DNA of 40,176 nt from Thermoprotei archaeon (GCA_003649235.1 QMRG01000004.1:1-40176), one strand, 5' to 3'. Counted from the stretch's first letter, positions 1-8,567 are shown. The notes: generated from the letters alone by a model not told the origin. A program made the numbers and translations.

Positions 1-120
1 CAAGAAATCAGCGAAAATAAACTTATGCTAGTAGCAGTAGGTTTTATGTTAACAATAGCGATTATGCTTTCGCTGCTTGTAAATACTCTATTATCGTTTC
101 TGTGGGTTGGATTGAGATGA
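1..120 (+). CDS. C-terminal end of a membrane protein (possibly FeoB), truncated by the window edge
   Basis: The first reading frame is open from base 1 to a TGA at 118-120 and encodes about 39 residues, mostly one hydrophobic helix (LMLVAVGFMLTIAIMLSLLV and onward). It is too short for a family call by itself. The next gene starts in an ATGA overlap with its stop codon and encodes a FeoC-like protein. FeoC proteins normally accompany the ferrous iron permease FeoB, whose C-terminus is a transmembrane helix, so this is plausibly the FeoB tail. The frame and the helix are seen; the FeoB identity is inferred from the neighbour only. Confidence 0.5.
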   Translation, partial: QEISENKLMLVAVGFMLTIAIMLSLLVNTLLSFLWVGLR

Positions 121-394
121 CTTTTGAAACAATTTTAGCTGTTCTTAAAGTATTAGATGAATTTAAAATGATAGACCTGTACATACTGTCGAAAAAGTTG
201 AAAATATCTGTAGAAGAAGCTGAAAGCATCCTTGGATTATTATTGTCACATGGCTATATAAGGCGTAAAGAGGTTAGCATATCCTGTAGTAATTGTCCTT
301 TGAAATCTTCTTGTCTTGTATTTGGGAGAGGTATGGTGAGCGTTTATATCATCACAAAGAAGGGCAGATCTCTCTTAGAAAAGCTTTCTAAAAG

Positions 395-398
<4 letters not shown>
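117..398 (+). CDS. FeoC-like winged-helix regulator with Cys cluster
   Basis: A 93-residue protein. The first two thirds look like a winged-helix DNA-binding fold (helices, then a turn at LSHGYIRRKEV), followed by a C-x2-C-x5-C cluster (CSNCPLKSSC) and a short C-terminal helix. This resembles FeoC, a small regulator that may bind an Fe-S cluster and works with FeoB in ferrous iron uptake. The ORF track begins at a GTG at 102, but the ATG at 117 overlaps the upstream stop as ATGA, the usual sign of translational coupling, so I start there. A generic MarR-like small regulator is the alternative. Confidence 0.6.
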
Positions 399-1610
<1,212 letters not shown>

Positions 1611-1652
1611 AGGCTCAATCGCTTTGAAAATTTCGAAGAGATAAGTTTTTCG

Positions 1653-2573
1653 CTAAAAACTAGCCTCTAGCTTCTCTAATTTTGAGATCAGAAAATTGAC
1701 TACACTGGCGTATTTCCGTATGGCATATGACTCCGGGATTTCAGCACTATGAACCGGACCTACTTTGAAGCTTCCTACAGGTTTTAAAAGCCCAATAATA
1801 TCGCTTAGTTTAACATTAGTATATAATCCTCGAAGAGGTTTCTTAAGCTCCACGGCCATTTTAAACTTGCTAGCTTCGTATATTAGAACTCTTCCAGGAG
1901 ATACCGCCAAAACAAAAGCTACTTGAATTTGAGGCGGTAGCGGCCAAGCTACATTGCTATAGCTCTCAACAATTATCACATGGTGTTTATCTTCGATCGC
2001 TTTTAAGCATGTATGAGTAGAATTGAGGAAATTTTTATTCATTAAGTACACAAAATTTTTGATGGCATTTACTCGCAGTACTTCATCAGCATTTCTTGTA
2101 ATTCTATCCAGTATTTCCTCGTCAATAAGGAGTATGTTTCGCTGAAGAGCCCATTCGTTGAACAAGTATATATTGTAAAGTCTCTCTTCTTCATATCTGC
2201 TAAACCTAGCTATTATTGTCGTCTTTAGCAGGTCGTACGAGAACGAATAATACATATCAGGTACTCTTGCATTGATGAATACGCAAGGATCTAAAGGAGC
2301 CGTGAGAAAATGTATCGGATTTAATAATTCATATGGAATTCGTATTCTGGCTATTTGAGATAACATTGCTACATCTTTACAGTAAAGAGATTTGGAACGC
2401 AGATTATCCAATGTAGTATCGTAATCCGTAAACCAGTTATGGATGCTTATCGGTTTGAAAAATCCAGGTTTAAATCCCAGTTTTCTAAGTGCATATAATA
2501 TGGCCGCGGCTAAGTACGTCTTACCTGAGTTTTTCTCTAACAAACCTGTAATGAGCACTTTTACGCCAGACAT
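1653..2573 (-). CDS. BioD/CobQ-like P-loop ATPase of unknown role
   Basis: 306 residues. A Walker A motif at the extreme N-terminus (GLLEKNSGKTYLAAA) is followed by GFFKPIS, an arrangement seen in dethiobiotin-synthetase-like AAA_26 P-loop enzymes. A hydrophobic beta strand ending in VIIVESYSN (about residue 200) could hold the Walker B acidic residue. The middle section has no recognisable specificity motif, and no biotin or cobalamin genes are nearby, so a biosynthetic name is not justified. It is transcribed on the minus strand 42 nt upstream of the phosphoesterase and could share its transcript. Confidence 0.7.
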   Translation of the reverse strand: MSGVKVLITGLLEKNSGKTYLAAAILYALRKLGFKPGFFKPISIHNWFTDYDTTLDNLRSKSLYCKDVAMLSQIARIRIPYELLNPIHFLTAPLDPCVFINARVPDMYYSFSYDLLKTTIIARFSRYEEERLYNIYLFNEWALQRNILLIDEEILDRITRNADEVLRVNAIKNFVYLMNKNFLNSTHTCLKAIEDKHHVIIVESYSNVAWPLPPQIQVAFVLAVSPGRVLIYEASKFKMAVELKKPLRGLYTNVKLSDIIGLLKPVGSFKVGPVHSAEIPESYAIRKYASVVNFLISKLEKLEASF

Positions 2574-2643
2574 TCTAATATTATTCTGACCTTATAGGCA
2601 TGAAAAAGCTTTACTGTGATTTATCCAAAACTAGCCGACTGAA

Positions 2644-2653
2644 TATATAAAAA
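2644..2653 (+). promoter_or_regulatory. TATA box of the 2.7-5.4 kb gene set
   Basis: TATATAAAAA. A start site about 25 nt downstream would fall near 2675, shortly before a Shine-Dalgarno-like AGGATGA and the GTG at 2689. It is the only obvious promoter ahead of the three co-directional genes up to 5441. Confidence 0.5.
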
Positions 2654-2688
2654 GGACAGATAACCAATTCTGGACGTAGGATGAGATC

Positions 2689-3057
2689 GTGTATGGCGTT
2701 AGTGTAAACATGGAAGTTACGTATACTAGAGTCGTATCTATAGACGGTAAAGACGCGGTCATAGATAAAATATTATCTGGAACTATGACTAAAATTGTTG
2801 AAGGTTTAAACTTAGCTTTGCAAATGATCCAAACGATAAAGGAATTGCTTAAAATTAACAACATCAAAAACGAAGATTTGATAGATATAGAAATTGAAAG
2901 TATAGACGCGCTAGATAAGCGAGGAGCTGTAGTAAATCCACCTAAAAAAGTCTTCCTTTCCGGGTTGTTGAAGAAAGTTTTTAACGACGGTAGAGCACCA
3001 GTAATCGGGCTAATTTTATATAGAGCTATAATATTACCGCTAGATTTGCCACCTTAA
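2689..3057 (+). CDS. Small archaeal protein of unknown function, first gene of a rSAM cluster
   Basis: Up to 122 residues, starting at GTG 2689 with AGGATGA upstream; an ATG eight codons in is the alternative. It is a predicted alpha/beta soluble protein: an N-terminal strand pair (VTYTRVVSIDGKDAVIDKI), a long central helix (IVEGLNLALQMIQTIKELL) and a C-terminal helix ending in a hydrophobic tail (GLILYRAIILPLDLPP). No catalytic motif or cysteine is present. I do not recognise the family. It precedes another unknown gene by 13 nt, with the radical SAM gene overlapping that one, so all three are probably one operon. Confidence 0.7.
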   Translation: MYGVSVNMEVTYTRVVSIDGKDAVIDKILSGTMTKIVEGLNLALQMIQTIKELLKINNIKNEDLIDIEIESIDALDKRGAVVNPPKKVFLSGLLKKVFNDGRAPVIGLILYRAIILPLDLPP

Positions 3058-3070
3058 CTTTGGTGAAAAA

Positions 3071-3925
3071 ATGGAGTTTATAATTCCTCGCGAGCTGTCG
3101 CATACCTTTAAAAGACTCTACAAAAGTAATAGAGAATTCAAAAGAAGTGTAGATATAATAAGAAAAGAAATATTTGATCCCGGTAAAGAACCTAATTCTG
3201 ACGCTGTACTTGAAAACTTTAATAGGCTAGCTACCTTTTTAGGAATTCCATCTTTCAAAGAAAGAGAAATATCAATACCTAAAACAGTGTTTGAGCTAGA
3301 CTTAGAAAAACCGAGGTTTCTAGAAGAAAATAGTTCTGCTATAGCCGAGCATTTGCCCATTATAGCACAACCTAAAATAGATATTGAAGGCGGAAATAGG
3401 TTACATAGAATATATATTAAGTTATTTAAAAAAGCCTATGATTTTTTCGGAGAGGGTCTTTTAGCTGAGATAACGCTGGTGTTTGAAGGAGAGCACGATC
3501 CTAAAATGGGAATATATAACGATTTATGGCGTTTAATAGCATGGGGTAGAGTAGAGGATATCGAAACTTTCTTCCTAATATACGATAATTCTCTAACACC
3601 AAAGGAGATCATCTTTCCACCACTTTACCTTAAGTTTCCTTACAGGAAACATTATAGGTATATTCCTCCATCTTTCAGCAGCGGATTAAGCTATAAGCTT
3701 ACAGCTCATTCTATAGCTAGATTGAAAGTCGAAGAAACCCCGATAATTTACGTTAACACATGGAACCATGCTTTATCCATTTTCGACACTAATCCTAAGT
3801 TAGAGAAAAAATTCTTTAAACCAATAGAGCTTAAATTGATGAATGGGCGTAGGCTAGATGCTGAAAAGGATTTTTCTATGTTAAAATATGAGGAGGAAAT
3901 TGTGCTGCTTAAAGAGGGTGAGTAG
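3071..3925 (+). CDS. Unknown protein preceding the B12-binding radical SAM gene
   Basis: 284 residues, acidic and basic mixed, no transmembrane segment and no cysteine. Features visible: a helical N-terminal third, a region with PIIAQPKIDIEGGNR, an aromatic patch around LKFPYRKHYRYIPP, and a late IIYVNTWNHALSIFD segment. No known domain is evident to me. Its last 38 nt overlap the ATG chosen for the radical SAM gene, which implies coupled translation and roughly matched expression. A substrate, adaptor or partner of the radical SAM enzyme is a reasonable hypothesis but is inferred from position only. Confidence 0.75.
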   Translation: MEFIIPRELSHTFKRLYKSNREFKRSVDIIRKEIFDPGKEPNSDAVLENFNRLATFLGIPSFKEREISIPKTVFELDLEKPRFLEENSSAIAEHLPIIAQPKIDIEGGNRLHRIYIKLFKKAYDFFGEGLLAEITLVFEGEHDPKMGIYNDLWRLIAWGRVEDIETFFLIYDNSLTPKEIIFPPLYLKFPYRKHYRYIPPSFSSGLSYKLTAHSIARLKVEETPIIYVNTWNHALSIFDTNPKLEKKFFKPIELKLMNGRRLDAEKDFSMLKYEEEIVLLKEGE

Positions 3926-5441
3926 AATCTCCTTTAACGAACTCAACATAGTCAGGAAAAAGGGGCGGCCTGGAGACTTAAAAATAGCTCTTTTCTACCC
4001 ATCTCTTTATCACGTAGCTCTCGACACTCTCTCTTTTCATATGCTCTACTTCTACGTGAACAGCAGGATAGGATTTATAGCGGAAAGGTTTAATATAGTC
4101 AAAAAGACAGGGCAAGAGCCGATTCCCCGCAGTATTGAAAGCGGAGCTTCGTTGAAGCTTTTCGATGTAATACTAATCTCTGTACATTATGAGCCAGATT
4201 ACGTCAATATTCTAAGGTTTTTATATGCCAGCGGAATTCCGATACTTTCTTCAAAAAGAGATAGACCTTACGTTATAGTAGGAGGACCTGCGGTTATAAG
4301 TAATCCAGAGCCTTTAGCCGAAGTTGTAGATGTATTTGCACTAGGCGATATAGAGCCCATATTACCCTATTTACTTGATTGTCTTTTAGAGTTTTATGAT
4401 CGGAAACGGGAATTATTGGAATCTCTACCGCCTGAAAGAGGATTTTATGTTCCGCAGAGAGGAGATGAAGAAGTGATAATTAATAAGGCTAACGAGCTAC
4501 CTCTAAAGTTCCATCCTATAGCGCAAATACAACCTAGTGGAAAAAATTCGAGAAGAAGGAAAACCATGATTGAAGCTATGAGAGGTTGTTTTAGAGAGTG
4601 TAGTTTTTGTCTAGAAGGGGCTATATTCAAACCTAAACGTGAGAGAAGTTATGAACAAGTTAAGGTTATAGCCGATCAAGGTGTGTATTTTAATAAAAGT
4701 AAAAAAGTCGTATTGCTGGCGTTGTCTTATTTTGACCATAGTGAAGCCGATAAAATACTAGAGTACTTAGTAAACAATAAATTTGAGGTCTCAGTTCCTT
4801 CAATAAGAGTGGAAACTCTTAACGAGAGAAGACTTGAATTAATAGCGACAGGTGGGCAGAAAACGCTTACGATAGCTCCTGAAACAGCAGATCGCGATTT
4901 GAGTCTTAAAATAGGAAAACCTTTTTTGCCAACACTGATAGAGGATACGGCAATTTACGCGAGAAAAATAGGGATAAAATCACTTAAACTCTATTTCATG
5001 ATAGGACTGCCTGGCGAAACAAGAGAACATTTGAGAAAAATAGTAAACTTCATAGAAACTTTAAGCGAAAAGTCGGGATATAAAGGGGTAAGAGAACTCA
5101 AAATAACAGTAAGCCCATTTGTTCCTAAACCTCATACTCCGATGCAACTAGCCTGGGTTGAAGATGTACAAGTACTAAAAAGAAAGATAGATTTCTTAAA
5201 ATCGAAATTAGGCGGTATAGCCGAAGTGAGATCGCATGATCCAAGGTGGTCTCATATTCAAACGATCTTATCAAGAGGTGACCGTGAAATAGGCAAAATT
5301 TTAATGCTCTGGGCAAAATATGGTGGTGGTCTAGGAGGATGGAGGAAAGCCGTTAGAAATTTGAATATAGATATCCGCAAGTATCTCGTTCCTTCTTCTA
5401 CTACTTCAATGCCATGGAAAAAGATAAAGTTGGCCTCTTGA
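3888..5441 (+). CDS. B12-binding radical SAM protein (TIGR03960-like)
   Basis: 517 residues. The N-terminal half has a cobalamin-binding-like Rossmann segment (YVIVGGPAVISNPEP, about residue 130) with FALGDIEP after it. The radical SAM core carries the 4Fe-4S motif C-x3-C-x2-C (CFRECSFC, about 235), and a late GLPGETREH segment is typical of this class. The layout matches the uncharacterised family I know as TIGR03960. ATG 3888 lies inside the upstream gene; TTG 3900 and GTG 3918 are alternatives, but the family-like LKRVSR start falls upstream of the GTG, so I keep 3888. Probable functions are methylation or other radical chemistry on RNA or protein; the substrate is unknown. Confidence 0.8.
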   Translation: MRRKLCCLKRVSRISFNELNIVRKKGRPGDLKIALFYPSLYHVALDTLSFHMLYFYVNSRIGFIAERFNIVKKTGQEPIPRSIESGASLKLFDVILISVHYEPDYVNILRFLYASGIPILSSKRDRPYVIVGGPAVISNPEPLAEVVDVFALGDIEPILPYLLDCLLEFYDRKRELLESLPPERGFYVPQRGDEEVIINKANELPLKFHPIAQIQPSGKNSRRRKTMIEAMRGCFRECSFCLEGAIFKPKRERSYEQVKVIADQGVYFNKSKKVVLLALSYFDHSEADKILEYLVNNKFEVSVPSIRVETLNERRLELIATGGQKTLTIAPETADRDLSLKIGKPFLPTLIEDTAIYARKIGIKSLKLYFMIGLPGETREHLRKIVNFIETLSEKSGYKGVRELKITVSPFVPKPHTPMQLAWVEDVQVLKRKIDFLKSKLGGIAEVRSHDPRWSHIQTILSRGDREIGKILMLWAKYGGGLGGWRKAVRNLNIDIRKYLVPSSTTSMPWKKIKLAS

Positions 5442-5442
5442 T

Positions 5443-5568
5443 TTAGGATATTTCGCTAGTCTTCTCTTCCGAGTATAACAAAGTTGGATATTGATTCATC
5501 AAAATTAAGTCGGTCCGGGTCCGTTTCTTCATCTTAACTTCAGTCCTCATAGCCAGCTCGTCATCCAT
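5443..5568 (-). CDS. Possible 41-aa leaderless small protein
   Basis: Too short for the ORF track. The minus strand reads ATG to TAA for 41 residues (MDDELAMRTEVKMKKRTR and onward), with an acidic start, a basic middle and an acidic end. A good TATA element (CTATATAAG) is centred about 23 nt upstream of the ATG, as expected for a leaderless archaeal mRNA. The ORF ends 2 nt beyond the stop codon of the convergent radical SAM gene. I do not recognise the product. It could be chance; its support is the promoter position and the absence of any other explanation for the sequence. Confidence 0.4.
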   Translation of the reverse strand: MDDELAMRTEVKMKKRTRTDLILMNQYPTLLYSEEKTSEIS

Positions 5569-5586
5569 GATATAAAAGCCAGAGAT

Positions 5587-5596
5587 CTTATATAGC
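5587..5596. promoter_or_regulatory. Near-palindromic TATA box that could serve both strands
   Basis: CTTATATAGC on the plus strand reads CTATATAAG on the minus strand. Its centre is about 27 nt upstream of the candidate C/D box sRNA (plus) and about 23 nt upstream of the ATG of the possible 41-aa gene (minus). Both distances fit archaeal TATA-to-start spacing. Confidence 0.5.
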
Positions 5597-5616
5597 TTTA
5601 ACTAAATGAATATTTT

Positions 5617-5672
5617 GGGGATGAAGAAGGAAAATACTGAAAATTGAATGATGTGAAGGAGGTGACCTGACC
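5617..5672 (+). ncRNA. Candidate C/D box sRNA (2'-O-methylation guide)
   Basis: The elements occur in the correct order and spacing: a C-like box (GGGATGA, 5618-5624, one mismatch), a 12-nt guide, box D' (CTGA, 5637-5640), a 7-nt spacer, a C'-like box (ATGATGT, 5648-5654, one mismatch), a 12-nt guide and box D (CTGA, 5667-5670). Short G and C tracts flank the ends and could close a terminal stem. A TATA box lies 27 nt upstream. Such RNAs guide fibrillarin with Nop5 and L7Ae. The D guide GAAGGAGGTGAC is complementary over 9-10 nt to the 3' tail of archaeal 16S rRNA. A fortuitous Shine-Dalgarno-like string is the alternative, but no start codon follows it. Confidence 0.6.
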
Positions 5673-5678
5673 CGGGCG

Positions 5679-5692
5679 TTAAAAATATAAAA
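5679..5692 (+). promoter_or_regulatory. TATA box of tRNA-Trp
   Basis: TTAAAAATATAAAA, centred about 30 nt upstream of the first base of tRNA-Trp. It lies just downstream of the candidate sRNA, so the two RNAs appear to have separate promoters. Confidence 0.55.
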
Positions 5693-5715
5693 CCAGCGGC
5701 TCTATAACATCTTCA

Positions 5716-5811
5716 GGGGCCGTAGCCTAGCAAGGTAGGGCGTCCGGCTCCAGTACATAGCCGGAATGTGGAGAAACCGGAAGGTCGGGGGTTCAAGTCC
5801 CCCCGGCCCCA
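5716..5811 (+). tRNA. tRNA-Trp(CCA) with a canonical 22-nt intron
   Basis: The acceptor stem GGGGCCG pairs with CGGCCCC, discriminator A. The anticodon stem TCCGG/CCGGA encloses the loop CTCCAGA once an intron at 5754-5775 (between positions 37 and 38) is removed, giving anticodon CCA. The exon-intron junctions form a textbook bulge-helix-bulge: central helix CTCC/GGAG, bulges AGT and AAA, and an intron stem ACAT/ATGT. The tRNA-splicing endonuclease would cut after the second base of each bulge. At 22 nt the intron is too short to serve as the box C/D guide found in the long euryarchaeal tRNA-Trp introns. Confidence 0.95.
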
Positions 5812-5859
5812 TATTCATGAGTTATTGTCCTTTAATACTATTTTTCACAGAATACTTGG

Positions 5860-6174
5860 ATGTTTATGGAAGCAAGGAAAACTATATTTTTGGCGATTTT
5901 TCTAATCACCTTCTTCGCGGCAATAGTTAGAGGTCAACCGACAGGATCAGATTTCCTAGATACTATAATTTCTGAAGTCGAAACGGTAATCGTTAACGGT
6001 TTAAAACGAATGCTTGTGGCCATAATAAAGATAGCTAGAATAGCTTACCTACTAATGGGGATAGCAGGAGTTTTAATGTGGGCATCCGGCTATGCTGTAG
6101 GTCGAGGCAAGCAATTAATAGTTGGAGCAATAGTAATAGCCGTGCTCTTAGAAGCCCTTTCAGGCTCAATTTAA
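5860..6174 (+). CDS. VirB2/TrbC-like small membrane protein, candidate CedA1/TedC-type pilin
   Basis: 104 residues with the conjugative-pilin plan. A basic start (MEARK) and a hydrophobic signal segment (residues 9-23) lead to a possible cleavage site near VRGQP. A linker follows, then a long hydrophobic helix (about 51-76), a short basic turn (YAVGRGKQ) and a second hydrophobic helix (86-100). VirB2 and the archaeal DNA-import pilins CedA1 and TedC share this topology. No CedA, CedB or other secretion gene lies in the window, so it is an orphan here, between tRNA-Trp and tRNA-Lys. A second ATG two codons in is possible. Another two-helix membrane protein is the alternative. Confidence 0.55.
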   Translation: MFMEARKTIFLAIFLITFFAAIVRGQPTGSDFLDTIISEVETVIVNGLKRMLVAIIKIARIAYLLMGIAGVLMWASGYAVGRGKQLIVGAIVIAVLLEALSGSI

Positions 6175-6209
6175 ATTGTTCACTTAGCATTAACTAAAAT
6201 TTATTAAAG

Positions 6210-6328
6210 CGGGCCCGCCGGGATTCGAACCCGGGACCCTCGGGTCTCTTCCCTTAAAGGTTAAAAGCCCGATGCTTTCGGAGGCACCTAACGAGGCTAG
6301 GTCCCCTACCGTGCTGAGCTACGGGCCC
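6210..6328 (-). tRNA. tRNA-Lys(UUU) with two introns
   Basis: The acceptor GGGCCCG/CGGGCCC, discriminator G, T arm CCGGG/CCCGG and 5-nt variable loop are intact. The canonical intron (6246-6261, 16 nt, after position 37) shows a bulge-helix-bulge: helix CTTT/GAAG, bulges TAA and AGA. A second 29-nt insertion (6275-6303) interrupts the D stem at position 24/25 (23/24 is equivalent). Only its removal restores D stem GCTC/GGGC and A26, giving a 74-nt tRNA with anticodon TTT. The insertion forms an internal ACCTA/TAGGT hairpin, but I could not draw a clean bulge-helix-bulge around it. The upstream DUF371 gene ends inside the first 23 nt of this tRNA. Confidence 0.88.
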
Positions 6329-6827
6329 GCTGATATTCTGTTATCTTGAGGCTTTTTATAAAGTTTTTGATATTTTCTTCTGTTATCACTAAGTATGCTG
6401 TTAGCTTTTCTCCTCGAGTTAAATCCTTTACAATAGTTCTATCTATATCTCTTGCTGCTTTATCCGCATTTACAGCGACAGTTCTGTCATCTATGTAATC
6501 GCTTTTTCTAATAACTATGGAATTGCGGTCAGCTAATATAAGTCTTGGATCCGATCGGGCTTCTGCAATATCTATTCTTCCTTTAACTATTATCAGCAAA
6601 TAAACTTTATATCCGCTGGTTCTTAAGAGTTGTTTAGTCTTAGAAGATAAATCACTAGCAGCTTTATCTGCTCGGATCCCTATAATACAAGTGCCCCTAG
6701 GAGTTAGATACCCTTCTTTTGTTATCTCTAGCGTTGTGCTATGAGTAGCCTTTATATTTTCATGACCTTCGGCAACTATTTTTTCATAGTATACTTTCAA
6801 ACTAGACAGTATCCTCTCTATGCCCAT
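6306..6827 (-). CDS. DUF371 family protein
   Basis: 173 residues from the ATG at 6827. The diagnostic N-terminal segments GHENIKATHSTTLEIT and LTPRGTCIIGIRADKAASDL place it in archaeal DUF371, a family of unknown function. The rest is alpha/beta (YLLIIVKGRIDIAEARSD) with a second alanine/aspartate repeat (NADKAARDID). The TTG used by the ORF track at 6848 has no visible Shine-Dalgarno; the ATG is more likely. The start overlaps the end of pcm by 26 nt. The final codons and the TAG lie inside tRNA-Lys on the same strand, so the mRNA and the tRNA must be alternative products of one transcript or come from separate promoters. Confidence 0.85.
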   Translation of the reverse strand: MGIERILSSLKVYYEKIVAEGHENIKATHSTTLEITKEGYLTPRGTCIIGIRADKAASDLSSKTKQLLRTSGYKVYLLIIVKGRIDIAEARSDPRLILADRNSIVIRKSDYIDDRTVAVNADKAARDIDRTIVKDLTRGEKLTAYLVITEENIKNFIKSLKITEYQRARSSAR

Positions 6828-7491
6828 ACTTACCCAACAAGGGTACAAATATGCAACCGCCCATTTTTATTTCTCTCACATCTCCCTTTTCATCCTTTTC
6901 CACTAAAGTCAAAACTTGATAAAAAGTAGACCCTACTGGTATAACAAGTCTTCCCGGACTATTCAATAATTTCAAAAGGTAGGATGGTATACTGGGAGCT
7001 GCAGCTGTAACTAAAATTCTATCAAATTTCTTAGATGTAGGAACACCGCTGCTACCATCACAAACTAGCACATATACTCTATCATCATAACCTGTTTTTG
7101 CAAGATTGTTTTTAGCAAATTCAGCTAATTCGGGGAAATATTCGACAGAGACTACATAGCCTAATGTCGGAGAATCGGATGGAGACGTTATCTCCGCACA
7201 AAGTGCAGCGTGATATCCGCTACCCGTGCCTATTTCAAGAATATTACATCCCCTTTTTATCGCTAGTAATTCACACATCATGGCACACATATGAGGTGCT
7301 GAAATAGTCTGGCCTTTAAGGATTGGCAGAGGATAATCTTCATAGGCCGAGTTACGGTACTCGGGAAGTACGAATTCTTCGCGTGGAACCTTGAGAAATG
7401 CTCTTATAACATCTTTGCTTTTTAAAACTCCTTCTCTGATTAAATAATCGACAAGTAGTTGTCTTTTTTTATATGTATTCAACCGAACCAC
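6802..7491 (-). CDS. pcm: Protein-L-isoaspartate O-methyltransferase
   Basis: 229 residues, normal length. It uses SAM to methylate isoaspartyl residues and so starts repair of aged proteins, a need that grows with temperature. Visible signatures are the PCMT substrate region ([20 protein letters not shown]), SAM motif I ([18 protein letters not shown], about residue 85) and [13 protein letters not shown] for the acidic motif. The ORF starts at GTG 7491, 13 nt inside the FEN1 gene; a TTG overlapping the FEN1 stop as TTGA is an alternative. The tight chain FEN1-pcm-DUF371 suggests one transcript. Confidence 0.95.
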   Translation of the reverse strand: MVRLNTYKKRQLLVDYLIREGVLKSKDVIRAFLKVPREEFVLPEYRNSAYEDYPLPILKGQTISAPHMCAMMCELLAIKRGCNILEIGTGSGYHAALCAEITSPSDSPTLGYVVSVEYFPELAEFAKNNLAKTGYDDRVYVLVCDGSSGVPTSKKFDRILVTAAAPSIPSYLLKLLNSPGRLVIPVGSTFYQVLTLVEKDEKGDVREIKMGGCIFVPLLGKYGHREDTV

Positions 7492-8519
7492 GATTCAAGA
7501 GTAGCCTGTGTAAAATACATACGCACGGCTTTCTCTGCTCTTTCCACGGCTTTTTCTACTCTTTCTTTAGAAAAGTCGTATTCGTAGCATAGAAATCTTA
7601 TAATAGCCTCTTTATCAGGCATAGACCACGTTAACTCGTAATTGTCTGTAACTTCTGGCTCTAAGAATATTTTCTTAATTTCTAAAGGATCGATGGGAAA
7701 TGCCTCTTTACCTAAGATATCTTTTATCTTCTCTATATTACCATATGTCTTTACTAATCTTAGAGCACGTTTAGGACCTATCCCTTTTACTCCTTCAGGA
7801 TTATAGTCAGTGCCTATTAGTATAGCTATATCGATTAGCTGCTCTCTAGTTATTCCATGAGCCTTAAGCAAATCATCTAAAATTATTAACTCAGGAGTAA
7901 TCTCGATATACACCCTTTTTCTAGGAAGTTTTCTCCTGCCAGTTATAGCCAGGTTTCTTACTAATCGTTTAGAACCGAAAAGAAGGGAGTCATAATCTTG
8001 ACTAGCAGAAGCCCATACATCGCCTTTTAAAGTCATGTATGCGCTTTGAGCTTCTCCCTCAGAAGGAGCTTGAACCCAAGGTATACCCATATAATCTAAT
8101 AGTGTTTTAGCAGCATTGACCATCTCTTTTGTAAGTTTTGAAGTTTGTTGAGCATAAATTCTGGCTTCTTCTAAATCCCCTCTTGCTAATGCTTCTTTAT
8201 ATTTTTCCTCGGCTATAGCTTTATGTTGTAACCTTTTCTCTAATTCGATCATCTTCAATTCTGGAGGTTTACCATCAAAAACGTATACAGGTTTTAATCC
8301 GTTTTCTAATAGATTTACAGTTCTGTAAAACAAACCGCTTAAATGGCTCGTAATTTCTCCTCGTCTATTCATGAGTGGAGTTCCATCCGGTTGTCTAATG
8401 ATCGCCAAAAATTGGTAAAGAGAATTATAAGCATCTATTGCTATAGCTTTTTTACTTAAATCTTTCAAACTTATCTGCTTTTTAACTTCTTCCACTAATT
8501 CCCTGAGGTTAACTCCCAT
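7479..8519 (-). CDS. fen: Flap endonuclease 1 (FEN1)
   Basis: 346 residues. It cleaves 5' flaps during Okazaki fragment maturation and repair. The N and I nuclease regions hold the metal-binding acidic residues ([58 protein letters not shown]), and [12 protein letters not shown] is the helix-hairpin-helix that grips DNA. The C-terminus QATLESWF is a classic PIP box for binding PCNA. The start ATG is preceded by AGGAGGT at good spacing, so the gene can be translated independently of Cdc48 upstream. Confidence 0.97.
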   Translation of the reverse strand: MGVNLRELVEEVKKQISLKDLSKKAIAIDAYNSLYQFLAIIRQPDGTPLMNRRGEITSHLSGLFYRTVNLLENGLKPVYVFDGKPPELKMIELEKRLQHKAIAEEKYKEALARGDLEEARIYAQQTSKLTKEMVNAAKTLLDYMGIPWVQAPSEGEAQSAYMTLKGDVWASASQDYDSLLFGSKRLVRNLAITGRRKLPRKRVYIEITPELIILDDLLKAHGITREQLIDIAILIGTDYNPEGVKGIGPKRALRLVKTYGNIEKIKDILGKEAFPIDPLEIKKIFLEPEVTDNYELTWSMPDKEAIIRFLCYEYDFSKERVEKAVERAEKAVRMYFTQATLESWFG

Positions 8520-8567
8520 TAATATAACCTCCTTAACTATAATTAGAGAAAAGAGATAATTATTAAT

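Noticed and set aside
5480-5568. Second C/D box sRNA on the minus strand within the 41-aa ORF
   Set aside because: GGATGA, CTGA and AGATGA strings are present, but the first guide would be about 16-17 nt, the C box has two mismatches and no good final D box follows.
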